14,181 nucleotides of DNA from Clostridia bacterium. GTDB lineage: Bacteria; Bacillota_A; Clostridia; Lachnospirales; Lachnospiraceae. Of this stretch, positions 7,641 to 14,181 are shown piece after piece; within the stretch, counting starts at the first letter, position 1, and each line of letters starts with the position of its first letter. The stretch is from the NCBI GenBank assembly GCA_012515365.1, contig JAAYYM010000213.1, positions 1 through 14,181 of the forward strand, given 5' to 3'. The position numbers and the translations under genes are program-made. Under the pieces are notes generated by a model. The model was not told the origin of the DNA. It worked only from the letters and a program-made list of their open reading frames with translations, and did no database searches.

Positions 7641-8687
7641 TCAGGCTTTGACAGCCCAGCGCATTTTCGTTGATCTTGCTCTGGGATTCCTCATACATTC
7701 TTGTGCTGATGGGCGTATTACTTCTTCAGCGATTTCGCTGTATACGCCCTCTCTTTTATATTGTTTAAAGGATTTCTTTACTAGTCTGTCTTCTCCTGAG
7801 TGAAAGGTAAGAATTGCTACTCTGCCGCCCTTTGAAAGGACTGTCGGCAATTTATCAAGAAAAGCCTCCAATACTTCAAACTCACTGTTTACGTCGATTC
7901 TCAATGCTTGAAATGTTCGCTGACAGGATTTCTTTATCAACTCTTTTTGATCAGTTACCTTAACAGAAGACAATGCTTCCTCTATCACGTCTTTAAGCTG
8001 TGTCGTTGTTTGGATTTTTATACCACGTTTCAGTTTCCCGGTGATTGCTCTTGCAATTTCATCCGCATATGGCTCATCTGCATTTTCAATCAGCATTCCC
8101 CTTAATTCATCATATGTAATATCTGATAAGCGTTCAGCTGCCGATATCCCTTTTTGAGGATTGAGTCGAAGATCCAAAGGCCCTTCTTTTTTATAAGAAA
8201 ATCCACGTTCCGGATTATCGATCTGCATAGAAGATACCCCAAGATCTGCAAGTACAAAATCCAGACTTCCTGCTATTGGGACAATCTGGTCAATATCCGC
8301 AAAATTGATCAAATGCGAAGTAAAAATCGATTCGTCGTAGCCAAGATTTCTTAGCCTGTCTGTCGTTTTCTCTATTTCAATCGGATCAACATCCAAACCA
8401 TAAATATGTCCCTGTCCTTGCAGGCATTTGAGCATTTCCTGCGTATGTCCACCATAACCAAGCGTCGCATCCAGCCCCTTTTGTGAAGCGCTTATCTGCA
8501 GAAAATCCAATATCTCCTGCACACAGATCGAAATGTGCATACCTACCGGGGTACTTCCCTTTTGTATGATTTTTTCGACAATATCCTCATATTTATCCGG
8601 CTGCAGCTCTTTGTAACGCTCACTGTATTTCTTAGGGTGTGTTCCCTTATATCGTTCTCGACGTTTATGTATCGGCTGTTCTGACAT
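7641..8687 (-). CDS. rsmH: 16S rRNA (cytosine-1402-N4) methyltransferase RsmH, long second type
   Basis: SAM-dependent methyltransferase of the RsmH/MraW family, which N4-methylates C1402 in the 16S rRNA decoding site. From the ATG at 8687 there are 348 residues. The first 45 or so (basic, rich in KRRERY and KYSERYKE) are an extension seen in the second RsmH type of clostridia. The body has the SAM loop GYGGH (77-81), GLDVDP (97-102), DLGVSSMQID (148-157), RGFSY...GPLDLRL (161-175) and FHSGEDRLVK near the C terminus, all intact. The start at 8687 has AGGGGG 5-6 nt upstream; a longer frame from 8741 has no comparable site. The gene is outside any dcw cluster, so a second rsmH near ftsL/pbp is expected elsewhere. 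Its 3' end is 25 nt from the convergent spoVAD. It lies downstream of spoVAC on the same strand and is the other gene of the segment bounded by the 19-bp inverted repeat. Confidence 0.9.
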   Translation of the reverse strand: MSEQPIHKRRERYKGTHPKKYSERYKELQPDKYEDIVEKIIQKGSTPVGMHISICVQEILDFLQISASQKGLDATLGYGGHTQEMLKCLQGQGHIYGLDVDPIEIEKTTDRLRNLGYDESIFTSHLINFADIDQIVPIAGSLDFVLADLGVSSMQIDNPERGFSYKKEGPLDLRLNPQKGISAAERLSDITYDELRGMLIENADEPYADEIARAITGKLKRGIKIQTTTQLKDVIEEALSSVKVTDQKELIKKSCQRTFQALRIDVNSEFEVLEAFLDKLPTVLSKGGRVAILTFHSGEDRLVKKSFKQYKREGVYSEIAEEVIRPSAQECMRNPRARSTKMRWAVKA

Positions 8688-8752
8688 CCTATTCCCCCTG
8701 TTAATCAAAGACTCACAGGCCATTGCGAAACTCTTCATCAAAGAAAATGAGA

Positions 8753-8771
8753 TTGTTTTGCAATTACCTGT
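8753..8771 (-). repeat. Right arm of the 19-bp inverted repeat (IR-R)
   Basis: TTGTTTTGCAATTACCTGT on the plus strand, the exact reverse complement of 6519-6537. It lies between the spoVAC stop (8869) and the rsmH start (8687). Read in the sense of rsmH, the same 19-mer ends 65 nt before the ATG. In spoVAD it ends 49 nt before the ATG, so both convergent genes carry it in their leaders in the same sense. Confidence 0.95.
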
Positions 8772-8794
8772 CAGTATTTAATATTTCAAATGCT

Positions 8795-8823
8795 ATCATA
8801 ACATATTGCTTTTGATTTTCATA
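8795..8823 (-). promoter_or_regulatory. Weak candidate promoter upstream of rsmH
   Basis: On the minus strand TATGAA (8823-8818), a 17-nt spacer and TATGAT (8800-8795). The -10 is fair and the -35 poor. It lies outside IR-R and points into the segment. No convincing terminator is seen after spoVAC, so read-through from the spoVA operon could also serve rsmH. Confidence 0.25.
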
Positions 8824-8868
8824 GAATCAGTTCACGCTTGATCAGTGCAGAGTAAACGTTCAACTATC

Positions 8869-9330
8869 TCAAATCGCCGTCATGATCCAATAGATTACCC
8901 CTAACACCCAGCTCGTAAAAATCCCATAGAGAATAACAGGACCCGCGATAATAAAGATTTTGCATCCGATTCCAAATACCTGTCCTTCCTTTTGATATTC
9001 AATTGCTGCAGAAGCTACAGAATTTGCAAATCCTGTAATAGGCACTAGTATTCCGGCACCTGCAAATTCTGCAATGGACGGATAAATTTGAAAACCTGTC
9101 AGAAGGACACTTAGCAGTATTAGCAGCATGGAGGTATAATTTCCTGCAATCTCCTGTTCCATCCCTGATGCGCTCATCATCTGCGTTAGAAATTCTCCAA
9201 ACAGACAAAACAATCCGCCGATCACAAAGGCCTTTAACATCTGAATCCATAAATTACGCACAGGTGTGACTCTTTGTACCTGCTCTTTATAACGTTGATT
9301 ACGATTTTGATTTTTAATATTTTCCTGCAT
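8869..9330 (-). CDS. spoVAC: Stage V sporulation protein AC (SpoVA channel subunit)
   Basis: Small integral membrane protein of the spore inner membrane; in Bacillus SpoVAC behaves as a mechanosensitive channel of the dipicolinate-release system. The 153 residues match the family. After a polar N terminus (YKEQVQRVTPVRNLW) come four or five hydrophobic segments. The signature region FAGAGILVPITGFANSVASAAIEYQKEGQVFGIG at about 88-121 is the conserved core of SpoVAC/SpoVAE. The extended N terminus favours AC over AE. AAGGAG lies 8 nt before the ATG, and the gene begins 13 nt after spoVAB. It is the last spoVA gene on this strand; spoVAD, expected next, is displaced and inverted. Confidence 0.93.
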   Translation of the reverse strand: MQENIKNQNRNQRYKEQVQRVTPVRNLWIQMLKAFVIGGLFCLFGEFLTQMMSASGMEQEIAGNYTSMLLILLSVLLTGFQIYPSIAEFAGAGILVPITGFANSVASAAIEYQKEGQVFGIGCKIFIIAGPVILYGIFTSWVLGVIYWIMTAI

Positions 9331-9343
9331 CTGATATGCTCCT

Positions 9344-9763
9344 TTACATAAAAAAATAGATCAATGAACCAATTGTTTTTCCGACCGCCATAACAAAGAT
9401 GGTCAGATTCAACCCCTTTTGAAATGAGATTCTTCTTGTAAAAATGGGGATCGTATCAAGCATTTCCGCGATTGCCATAGCCAGACATCCGACAAAAATA
9501 CCTGCGAAAGCACCTGCCACTGCCAAAAACAAAAACATCCAAATCCCCTGTATGTTAAAATGAACCGGAAACACGCTAAACACTGAACCAAGCAAGGTTC
9601 CCGCCACTACAACCTCTTCGTAGAGAAAAATATGCTTTGCCGTATGTGTTTTATCTGCAAACCTTGGTAACAGACCAACAGCAAGCAAAACCGTAAATGC
9701 ACCACCGGATACGACAAGACCAGAACCAAGTCCAATCAAAATAAGCAGAATATTATTCAACAT
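9344..9763 (-). CDS. spoVAB: Stage V sporulation protein AB
   Basis: Integral membrane component encoded in complete spoVA operons; its precise role in dipicolinate handling is not established. The 139 residues have about four hydrophobic segments. The family pattern is recognisable: a glycine-rich first helix (GLGSGLVVSGGAFTVL), LLPRFADKTHTAKHIFLYEE, AGIFVGCLAMAIAEMLDTIPIFTRR and GKTIGSLIYFF at the C terminus. The start overlaps the end of spoVAA by 11 nt, which suggests translational coupling, and spoVAC follows after 13 nt. Confidence 0.92.
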   Translation of the reverse strand: MLNNILLILIGLGSGLVVSGGAFTVLLAVGLLPRFADKTHTAKHIFLYEEVVVAGTLLGSVFSVFPVHFNIQGIWMFLFLAVAGAFAGIFVGCLAMAIAEMLDTIPIFTRRISFQKGLNLTIFVMAVGKTIGSLIYFFM

Positions 9764-10406
9764 CTATCGTTTTCCCCTCTCGTTCATTGATTTCTACAAA
9801 CGAGGTATTAATATCATTCTCATATTTTTCCATTTCCACTTCAATTGGTGTTAAGTCCTGTGTTAACCGCCTTGTTCCAAAATGATTAAAAAACACAACA
9901 ATCCCTCCGGCAAGTCCAAGTGAATAGGCTAACTCTAAAATCCGATAAGGACCTGTTTTTTGTCCTGTCACAAGCGTATATATATTTTCAAAAACACCTG
10001 TTATTCCTATGTCATTGTGAAACGCCATAATCGTAAAGCCTGTTCCGAAAAAGCAGAGAAATCCTACGAAAACAGTCTTGACTATAAGAGTCAATGCGTG
10101 TCTTTTGTGTTGCTGTTCAAACGTAATGATAAGCTCTTTTTCGCCTTCGTTAATAATCGTCACATCAGGATACTCTGTCTTGATCTGCTCGATTACTTTC
10201 AGAATACTAATCACTACCTGCTCACGCTTTTGTTTCTTTTCCTTCTTCTCTTTTGGTTTTTTAAACTTATAAACCTTCATGGCTTTGATGTGATTCAAGA
10301 TACATTGATCAGTCCCTGTCACACTTGCCACGTCATGAAAAAAAACATCCTCACTCTTTACGAGCGTATTCCTGTTTGCCTTTATATAAATCTCAGTCTG
10401 TCCCAT
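9753..10406 (-). CDS. spoVAA: Stage V sporulation protein AA
   Basis: First gene of the spoVA operon; membrane protein needed with the other SpoVA proteins for dipicolinate uptake into spores. It has 217 residues. A cytoplasmic N-terminal domain (about 1-108) contains YIKANRN, a lysine-rich stretch at about 46-64 (KFKKPKEKKEKKQKREQ) and the typical INEGEKELIITF. Two hydrophobic segments follow at about 109-128 and 157-175, then a charged C-terminal tail. GGAG lies about 9 nt before the ATG. A sigma-G-like promoter upstream points to forespore expression. The overlap with spoVAB is 11 nt. Confidence 0.9.
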   Translation of the reverse strand: MGQTEIYIKANRNTLVKSEDVFFHDVASVTGTDQCILNHIKAMKVYKFKKPKEKKEKKQKREQVVISILKVIEQIKTEYPDVTIINEGEKELIITFEQQHKRHALTLIVKTVFVGFLCFFGTGFTIMAFHNDIGITGVFENIYTLVTGQKTGPYRILELAYSLGLAGGIVVFFNHFGTRRLTQDLTPIEVEMEKYENDINTSFVEINEREGKTIDVE

Positions 10407-10441
10407 AGTGGTGTCTCCGGTATTGATATTTATTTTCTACC

Positions 10442-10471
10442 TATTATCTACGAAAAAATAGATTCTATACA
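10442..10471 (-). promoter_or_regulatory. Candidate sigma-G/F promoter of spoVAA-AB-AC
   Basis: On the minus strand TGTATA (10471-10466), a 17-nt spacer and GATAATA (10448-10442). Each hexamer or heptamer has one mismatch to the forespore consensus TGMATA / CATAMTA. The leader would be about 30 nt. Its -35 abuts the -35 of the divergent sigma-A promoter at 10472-10500. Confidence 0.5.
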
Positions 10472-10500
10472 TTGTATCTTTACCCCAATTTTCGTATAAT
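10472..10500 (+). promoter_or_regulatory. Sigma-A promoter of the cNMP-domain gene
   Basis: TTGTAT (10472-10477), a 17-nt spacer and a perfect TATAAT (10495-10500), about 42 nt before the ATG at 10543. It is directly back to back with the spoVAA promoter, without any gap between the two -35 boxes. Confidence 0.6.
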
Positions 10501-10542
10501 GTAGATAGACAGCTAAATATGCAGAAATGAGGTGGGCTCCTG

Positions 10543-12831
10543 ATGGCAAGTGTGAAATTTACAAAGGACCAGACGATTTACCGTACAGGTGAACGTTCAA
10601 GTATCATCAATATCATCGCTGAGGGTAGTGTTCAGGTCAAAACACCCTTTATTACCATGACTTTGCAGAAAAATGATATTCTTGGAATGTTTGATTCACA
10701 GTCAATCTATTATCCATTTGAATATACAGTACTTGAGGATGTCACGATTTATCAGTATCCGTATACCTCTATTTCTGATTTGGCGGCTTTGATCAATAAC
10801 AATCCAACAGCTGCCGGTATCCTTACTTCTCACTTTGCAGAGGAATGTGCTACTCTCTTAGACGTTTACTCCTCACTTTATCAGGACTGTGCTACTCTAT
10901 ATCACGAAGCAAACGACTACTATGATAAATATCAAATGTTTTGTGAATCTTATGAAATAGAGGCAGCAACGCTTCCGGGTATCAAACAGTTAAGTGAATA
11001 CTCACAGGATACCATTTTGGAGGACTGGCTCTCTCCTTATTATACGGATCTTTCCGACATTAATTCTGCAAATTGGAAAACCTTTTACTCATCGCATCCG
11101 AATGCATGCGCAGGGTTCATTTATACAGCCAGCGCTGATTTTATGAAGGTACTGCCTAAATGTGAGCGTCTGTACCAATATATTGATATGCTCTGTGATT
11201 TATATATCTCTGATTTTAATCTGGATTTATACAGCTTTTATCTCAAATTGTATGAATCCTTGATTCCTAATTCTGAATGGACTGATCTTTCACCTATTAA
11301 AAGTACGATGGATACACTTGTGAGGAAAATATCAAAAGAAACCTATTTTGATAAGACCATTGTCAACGAACGTTTAAAAGAATATCAGGCGTTATCCAGT
11401 ATCGATGCCTCTGCAGACCAATCTACACATCAGTCTACTTCTTTGGCACTGAAAACAGATATCATGTCTGAGCTTGAAAACTCCATCGACACGATTCTCA
11501 TATATGCTGAATTTGATGATGCCGCAAGCAATAAATTCCGTTCTCTGATCAAACAATATAGAGAGCTGCCTGACCGTGCTTCCACCGATGATACAACAAA
11601 AGCCATTCGTAAGGATCTGACGAATTATTTCTATGATCTATATCAGAAAGCATTTTTTAAGAGTCTGACAGATGAAGCTGTTCCGGTCATCTTAAAAATG
11701 TTCTTCTATTTTGGCTACGTAGATGAAAAATTAATTGGGATCAATCATGCAGTAGAGCTGTTTACCATGACGGAAAATATTGCACCTGATGAAAAGCACA
11801 ATGTATTCCTGCTTTATGACTGGCTGATGCAGATTTATCAGGGAAAGAAAGAGCCCTGTATCAATGAACTGAATGTAGATTATACAACCTATCTGAGAAA
11901 TCTTCGTTTAAGTAATAAAATAACACCACAACAGGAGGAGTCTGCCCAGCGTAATGCAAAAATGCGTCTGCAATTTGAGTTTGATAACATGTTCAAGCTG
12001 ACAAATAAACTGACGCAGGGTCATATCTCGACCTTCTGTCCGATTCTATCTGACCATAACTTGTACAAACAGCTTCGTGATGCTTATGTGACTGCCGAAA
12101 ATATCCATCAGGCACTGGATACAATCCGCTCTATCGATTATTCTGCATATTATCGTGAAACAATTTTTTCTGCACCTGAAGAAGGCATTATAAAAGAGCT
12201 TCTACAGACAGAAGTTCTCCCGGATATTATACTGATGCCTAACATAGGAACACGTTCGATCATGTGGCAGGAAATCACAGGCAAAAAGAGAACCTCACCT
12301 GCTCGTATGATGCTCTCTGTCTTATCCTTAGAGGATCTCTATCCATCCATGGTACGTCTGACCGGAGAATTCAGATGGGAGCTTTGCAGACGCATCCAAG
12401 GTGTACGCTGGAATGATATCTCAGAGCGTTCTCTGACCAGCGATTATTGTGAATATATCCAGACCTATAAGAAAAACCGAGATTTGTCGACAGATGCAAA
12501 AGATAAACTGAAACAGAATTTAATCAAGGCAAGAAATCATTCTAAAGAGCTTTTTGTACGTGATTATATTGATTATGTCATGTTTGAAAGCAATGGCTCC
12601 ATCCGGCTAAATAAGCTTGCACGTAATATGCTCTTTCAGTATTGCCCGTTTTCAAAGGAAATCCGTCTTGCATTGGAAGCAAATCCGCTCTATCATGACA
12701 TCATTGAGCGTTATCATAATAAAAACCGTGCCAATATCAGGACCTATGAAAACATGCTTGTGCGGCTGGAAAACAATAAAATAAAAATTCCTGAAGAGAT
12801 TAAACTCTTCAGGAACTATCTTAACTTCTAA
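10543..12831 (+). CDS. Large protein with N-terminal cyclic-nucleotide-binding-like domain, function unknown
   Basis: 762 residues, apparently soluble: no signal peptide or membrane segment is seen. Residues 1 to about 115 follow the Crp/cNMP beta-roll pattern: FTKDQTIYRTGERSSIINIIAEGSVQVKT, LQKNDILGMF, then TVLEDVTIYQYP and a helix ending in NNNPTAAGIL. The phosphate-binding cassette is replaced by GMFDSQSIYYPFEYTV without the usual Glu and Arg-Thr/Ser contacts, so cAMP or cGMP binding is doubtful. No helix-turn-helix follows, which sets it apart from Crp-type regulators. The other 650 or so residues look largely alpha-helical and rich in Tyr, Asp and Lys, with a polar linker at about 286-300 (ASADQSTHQSTS); no catalytic motif is recognised. 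GAGGTGGG lies 6 nt before the ATG. It is transcribed alone, divergently from spoVAA, and its last codons overlap the convergent glycosyltransferase gene. It may be a signalling or scaffold protein; I cannot name a role. Confidence 0.85.
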   Translation: MASVKFTKDQTIYRTGERSSIINIIAEGSVQVKTPFITMTLQKNDILGMFDSQSIYYPFEYTVLEDVTIYQYPYTSISDLAALINNNPTAAGILTSHFAEECATLLDVYSSLYQDCATLYHEANDYYDKYQMFCESYEIEAATLPGIKQLSEYSQDTILEDWLSPYYTDLSDINSANWKTFYSSHPNACAGFIYTASADFMKVLPKCERLYQYIDMLCDLYISDFNLDLYSFYLKLYESLIPNSEWTDLSPIKSTMDTLVRKISKETYFDKTIVNERLKEYQALSSIDASADQSTHQSTSLALKTDIMSELENSIDTILIYAEFDDAASNKFRSLIKQYRELPDRASTDDTTKAIRKDLTNYFYDLYQKAFFKSLTDEAVPVILKMFFYFGYVDEKLIGINHAVELFTMTENIAPDEKHNVFLLYDWLMQIYQGKKEPCINELNVDYTTYLRNLRLSNKITPQQEESAQRNAKMRLQFEFDNMFKLTNKLTQGHISTFCPILSDHNLYKQLRDAYVTAENIHQALDTIRSIDYSAYYRETIFSAPEEGIIKELLQTEVLPDIILMPNIGTRSIMWQEITGKKRTSPARMMLSVLSLEDLYPSMVRLTGEFRWELCRRIQGVRWNDISERSLTSDYCEYIQTYKKNRDLSTDAKDKLKQNLIKARNHSKELFVRDYIDYVMFESNGSIRLNKLARNMLFQYCPFSKEIRLALEANPLYHDIIERYHNKNRANIRTYENMLVRLENNKIKIPEEIKLFRNYLNF
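12788..12815 (-). terminator. Rho-independent terminator of the glycosyltransferase gene, inside the opposing gene
   Basis: Perfect 11-bp stem TTCCTGAAGAG / CTCTTCAGGAA (12788-12798 and 12805-12815) with a 6-nt loop. On the minus strand it is followed by TTTTTATTTTATT, the classic U tract, and it begins 6 nt after the glycosyltransferase stop. On the plus strand it is preceded by the A-rich tract and followed by no T run, so it is directional. These bases also encode the residues around PEEIKLFRN near the end of the 762-residue protein. Confidence 0.85.
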
Positions 12832-14181
12832 CCAGTCCGATTCCAAAGTAAATCAAGGTACTGCAGATGGCAAACAGCTGCGAACATATGACAATTGTCG
12901 TGAATACTGCCTTACCTTTCGGTGTCGGATCCTCATGAAACCGATCTGCTAACAAACCTAAAAACAAGCTTTGCGGCACCAGGATACCGGCCACATAACG
13001 GATATCCTGTGAGCTGAAGTATGCCTGCTTAAATGCGAAAAAGAAATAGACAAACAACTGACTCAGATAAAAGATACCAAAAAACCACTTATCCGGTACT
13101 GACATCTTTGAATTCTTATGAAACAGAAAATACAAGGTTGCTCCAAATGCAAGTAATGCAAGCACAACTGCTGCCAAAAACAAGACTACAGAAAACGGTG
13201 TTACAAGCCCTGTCATGACGGAGAAATTATATTCTCCAAATAATGACGATTTAATCATTCCAAGAAATACATTGTATTCATCATAAGCATCACCATTATT
13301 GATCATAGCAGGATACACACTATTCATGCGCAAATCAAAGATTCTGCGTAGTATAGAATACTGCGACAGTCCTTCGCCTACTGCCGGTGTGTAACTGAGC
13401 GGGATTTGATAACGGATCAGATTGCGAATCGGAAACCATAAACCAATCGGTATACAAATCACTCCAAACACCAGAAACTGAAGAATATACTTCTTAATAT
13501 GATGCAGCACATGCAGAACACTCCAACTCTCTTCCTCATCTGCTTTCATCAAACGCAATAGAAATAACGCTGCAACTGCCGGCGCAACAGATCCGCCGGA
13601 TACTTTTGTCATCATAGACGCTCCGATACAAAATGCTAAAAGAATGATCGATAAGTACGATGGCTGCTGATACCATTTCAATGCAAAATAGATCGCTGCG
13701 ACCTGTAAAGCAATACACAATGGATCGTTGTTCAGACTTCCTGACATCAAAATAAACACCGGTGAAAAGACTATAATAGAACATGCAACCCGCATCCCCC
13801 ATTTTTTAAGACCTGACATTTTGAAAATGTAATAAGAGAAAATCATGATACAGCCTGTATAAAATAAAGACAGCACCTGCACATTTTCCTGTGCCTGTCG
13901 ATACAGTATTCCCAGACGCACGTTGATCTTCATCCATATGGCAGCAATGATATGATGCAGCGGTGGCTGAAAGAATGCCCATTTCTCACGCGGATCAAAG
14001 TCCGGTAAAGCTTTATGTTCAAATAAATATTCAATATATCCTGCGTGACCGATCCCTGTTCCAAAATCAATGACATCGTGCTGTCTGCACCAGACCGGAG
14101 TAAATAAGATATATGCAAGCCTCAGAAATACGCCGATACCAATCATGACGGATATATAGTTAAGTGGCAAATACTTTTTTA
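12821..14181 (-). CDS. GT-C membrane glycosyltransferase, ArnT/PMT-like (5' end beyond the window)
   Basis: Polytopic membrane protein of the GT-C superfamily, which transfers sugars from polyprenyl-phosphate donors on the outer face of the membrane. At least 453 residues are visible, with about ten hydrophobic segments. The first extracytoplasmic loop carries the family hallmarks HDVIDF...GHAGYIEYLF, LPDFDP and FQPPLHHIIAAIW, where acidic residues and the PPLHH histidines probably serve the active site. A later loop has GSLNNDPL. The frame is open at base 14181. The upstream in-frame residues are Lys-Lys-Tyr, and the only start candidate before the first helix is a TTG at 14170 without a ribosome site, so the true start most likely lies outside. 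The stop overlaps the convergent neighbour by 11 nt. The sugar and acceptor are unknown; cell-surface glycan or protein modification is possible. Confidence 0.85.
   Translation of the reverse strand, partial: KKYLPLNYISVMIGIGVFLRLAYILFTPVWCRQHDVIDFGTGIGHAGYIEYLFEHKALPDFDPREKWAFFQPPLHHIIAAIWMKINVRLGILYRQAQENVQVLSLFYTGCIMIFSYYIFKMSGLKKWGMRVACSIIVFSPVFILMSGSLNNDPLCIALQVAAIYFALKWYQQPSYLSIILLAFCIGASMMTKVSGGSVAPAVAALFLLRLMKADEEESWSVLHVLHHIKKYILQFLVFGVICIPIGLWFPIRNLIRYQIPLSYTPAVGEGLSQYSILRRIFDLRMNSVYPAMINNGDAYDEYNVFLGMIKSSLFGEYNFSVMTGLVTPFSVVLFLAAVVLALLAFGATLYFLFHKNSKMSVPDKWFFGIFYLSQLFVYFFFAFKQAYFSSQDIRYVAGILVPQSLFLGLLADRFHEDPTPKGKAVFTTIVICSQLFAICSTLIYFGIGLVRS

Noticed and set aside
7598..7645. Bidirectional terminator between spoVAD and rsmH (CCTGATT / AATCAGG, and the palindrome GAGTTAACTC)
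   Set aside because: The 7-bp arms are 34 nt apart, the inner palindrome leaves no proper loop, and no T run follows; not convincing on either strand.
8688..8741. Longer RsmH start at 8741
   Set aside because: No good ribosome site is seen there, and AGGGGG stands at proper distance from the ATG at 8687, where the known N-terminal extension begins.
6519..8771. Transposon with 19-bp terminal repeats
   Set aside because: There is no transposase inside, no target duplication outside the arms, and the cargo is two core genes that belong to the neighbourhood.
12652..12846. 64-codon minus-strand open frame at the end of the cNMP-domain gene
   Set aside because: It is antisense to a real gene, spans the terminator hairpin and overlaps the glycosyltransferase end; a shadow.
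14168..14170. TTG as the start of the glycosyltransferase
   Set aside because: No ribosome site is visible and the open frame continues upstream with Lys-Lys-Tyr, a normal pre-membrane N terminus, to the window edge.

Overview
The window looks like chromosome of an endospore-forming, low-GC Firmicute, most likely a clostridium of the Lachnospiraceae type. The evidence is the set of stage V sporulation proteins (SpoVAA, AB, AC, AD), a second-type RsmH methyltransferase, a Firmicute-style EssC ATPase and AT-rich spacers with good sigma-A promoters. This placement comes from recognising protein families, not from a database search. No RNA genes, insertion sequences or CRISPR arrays were seen, and no stretch over 300 bases lacks a gene.

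Region 1 (1-5473, minus strand) is a signalling and secretion block. An OmpR-type response regulator is followed 1 nt later by its histidine kinase. After about 170 nt comes a large EssC-type FHA/FtsK-SpoIIIE ATPase of a type VII secretion system, which runs off the left edge. The regulator has a 7-bp direct repeat with 11-bp spacing just upstream of its -10 box, a plausible autoregulatory site. The EssC gene has its own candidate promoter, which overlaps a hairpin.

Region 2 (5492-6423, minus) is a stand-alone metallo-beta-lactamase-fold hydrolase with a strong sigma-A promoter.

Region 3 (6469-10471) is the spoVA region. SpoVAA, SpoVAB and SpoVAC are tightly packed on the minus strand. SpoVAD, which normally follows SpoVAC, lies on the plus strand beyond an RsmH methyltransferase gene. 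The rsmH-spoVAD pair is bounded by a perfect 19-bp inverted repeat (6519-6537 and 8753-8771). Flipping the 2.25-kb segment between the repeats would put spoVAD right behind spoVAC in the textbook order. The segment is therefore either an old, fixed inversion or an invertible DNA switch acting on a spore-germination channel gene. Candidate promoters lie just outside both repeats and point inward, so an inversion would exchange the promoters of the two genes. This is the main finding of the window. No recombinase gene and no spoVAE are visible.

Region 4 (10472-12831, plus) is a 762-residue protein with a Crp-like cyclic-nucleotide-binding fold at its N terminus and a long helical remainder of unknown function. 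Its sigma-A promoter sits back to back with a sigma-G-like promoter of spoVAA. Region 5 (12821-14181, minus) is a GT-C membrane glycosyltransferase, cut by the right edge. It converges on and overlaps the preceding gene, and its terminator hairpin lies inside that gene's last codons.
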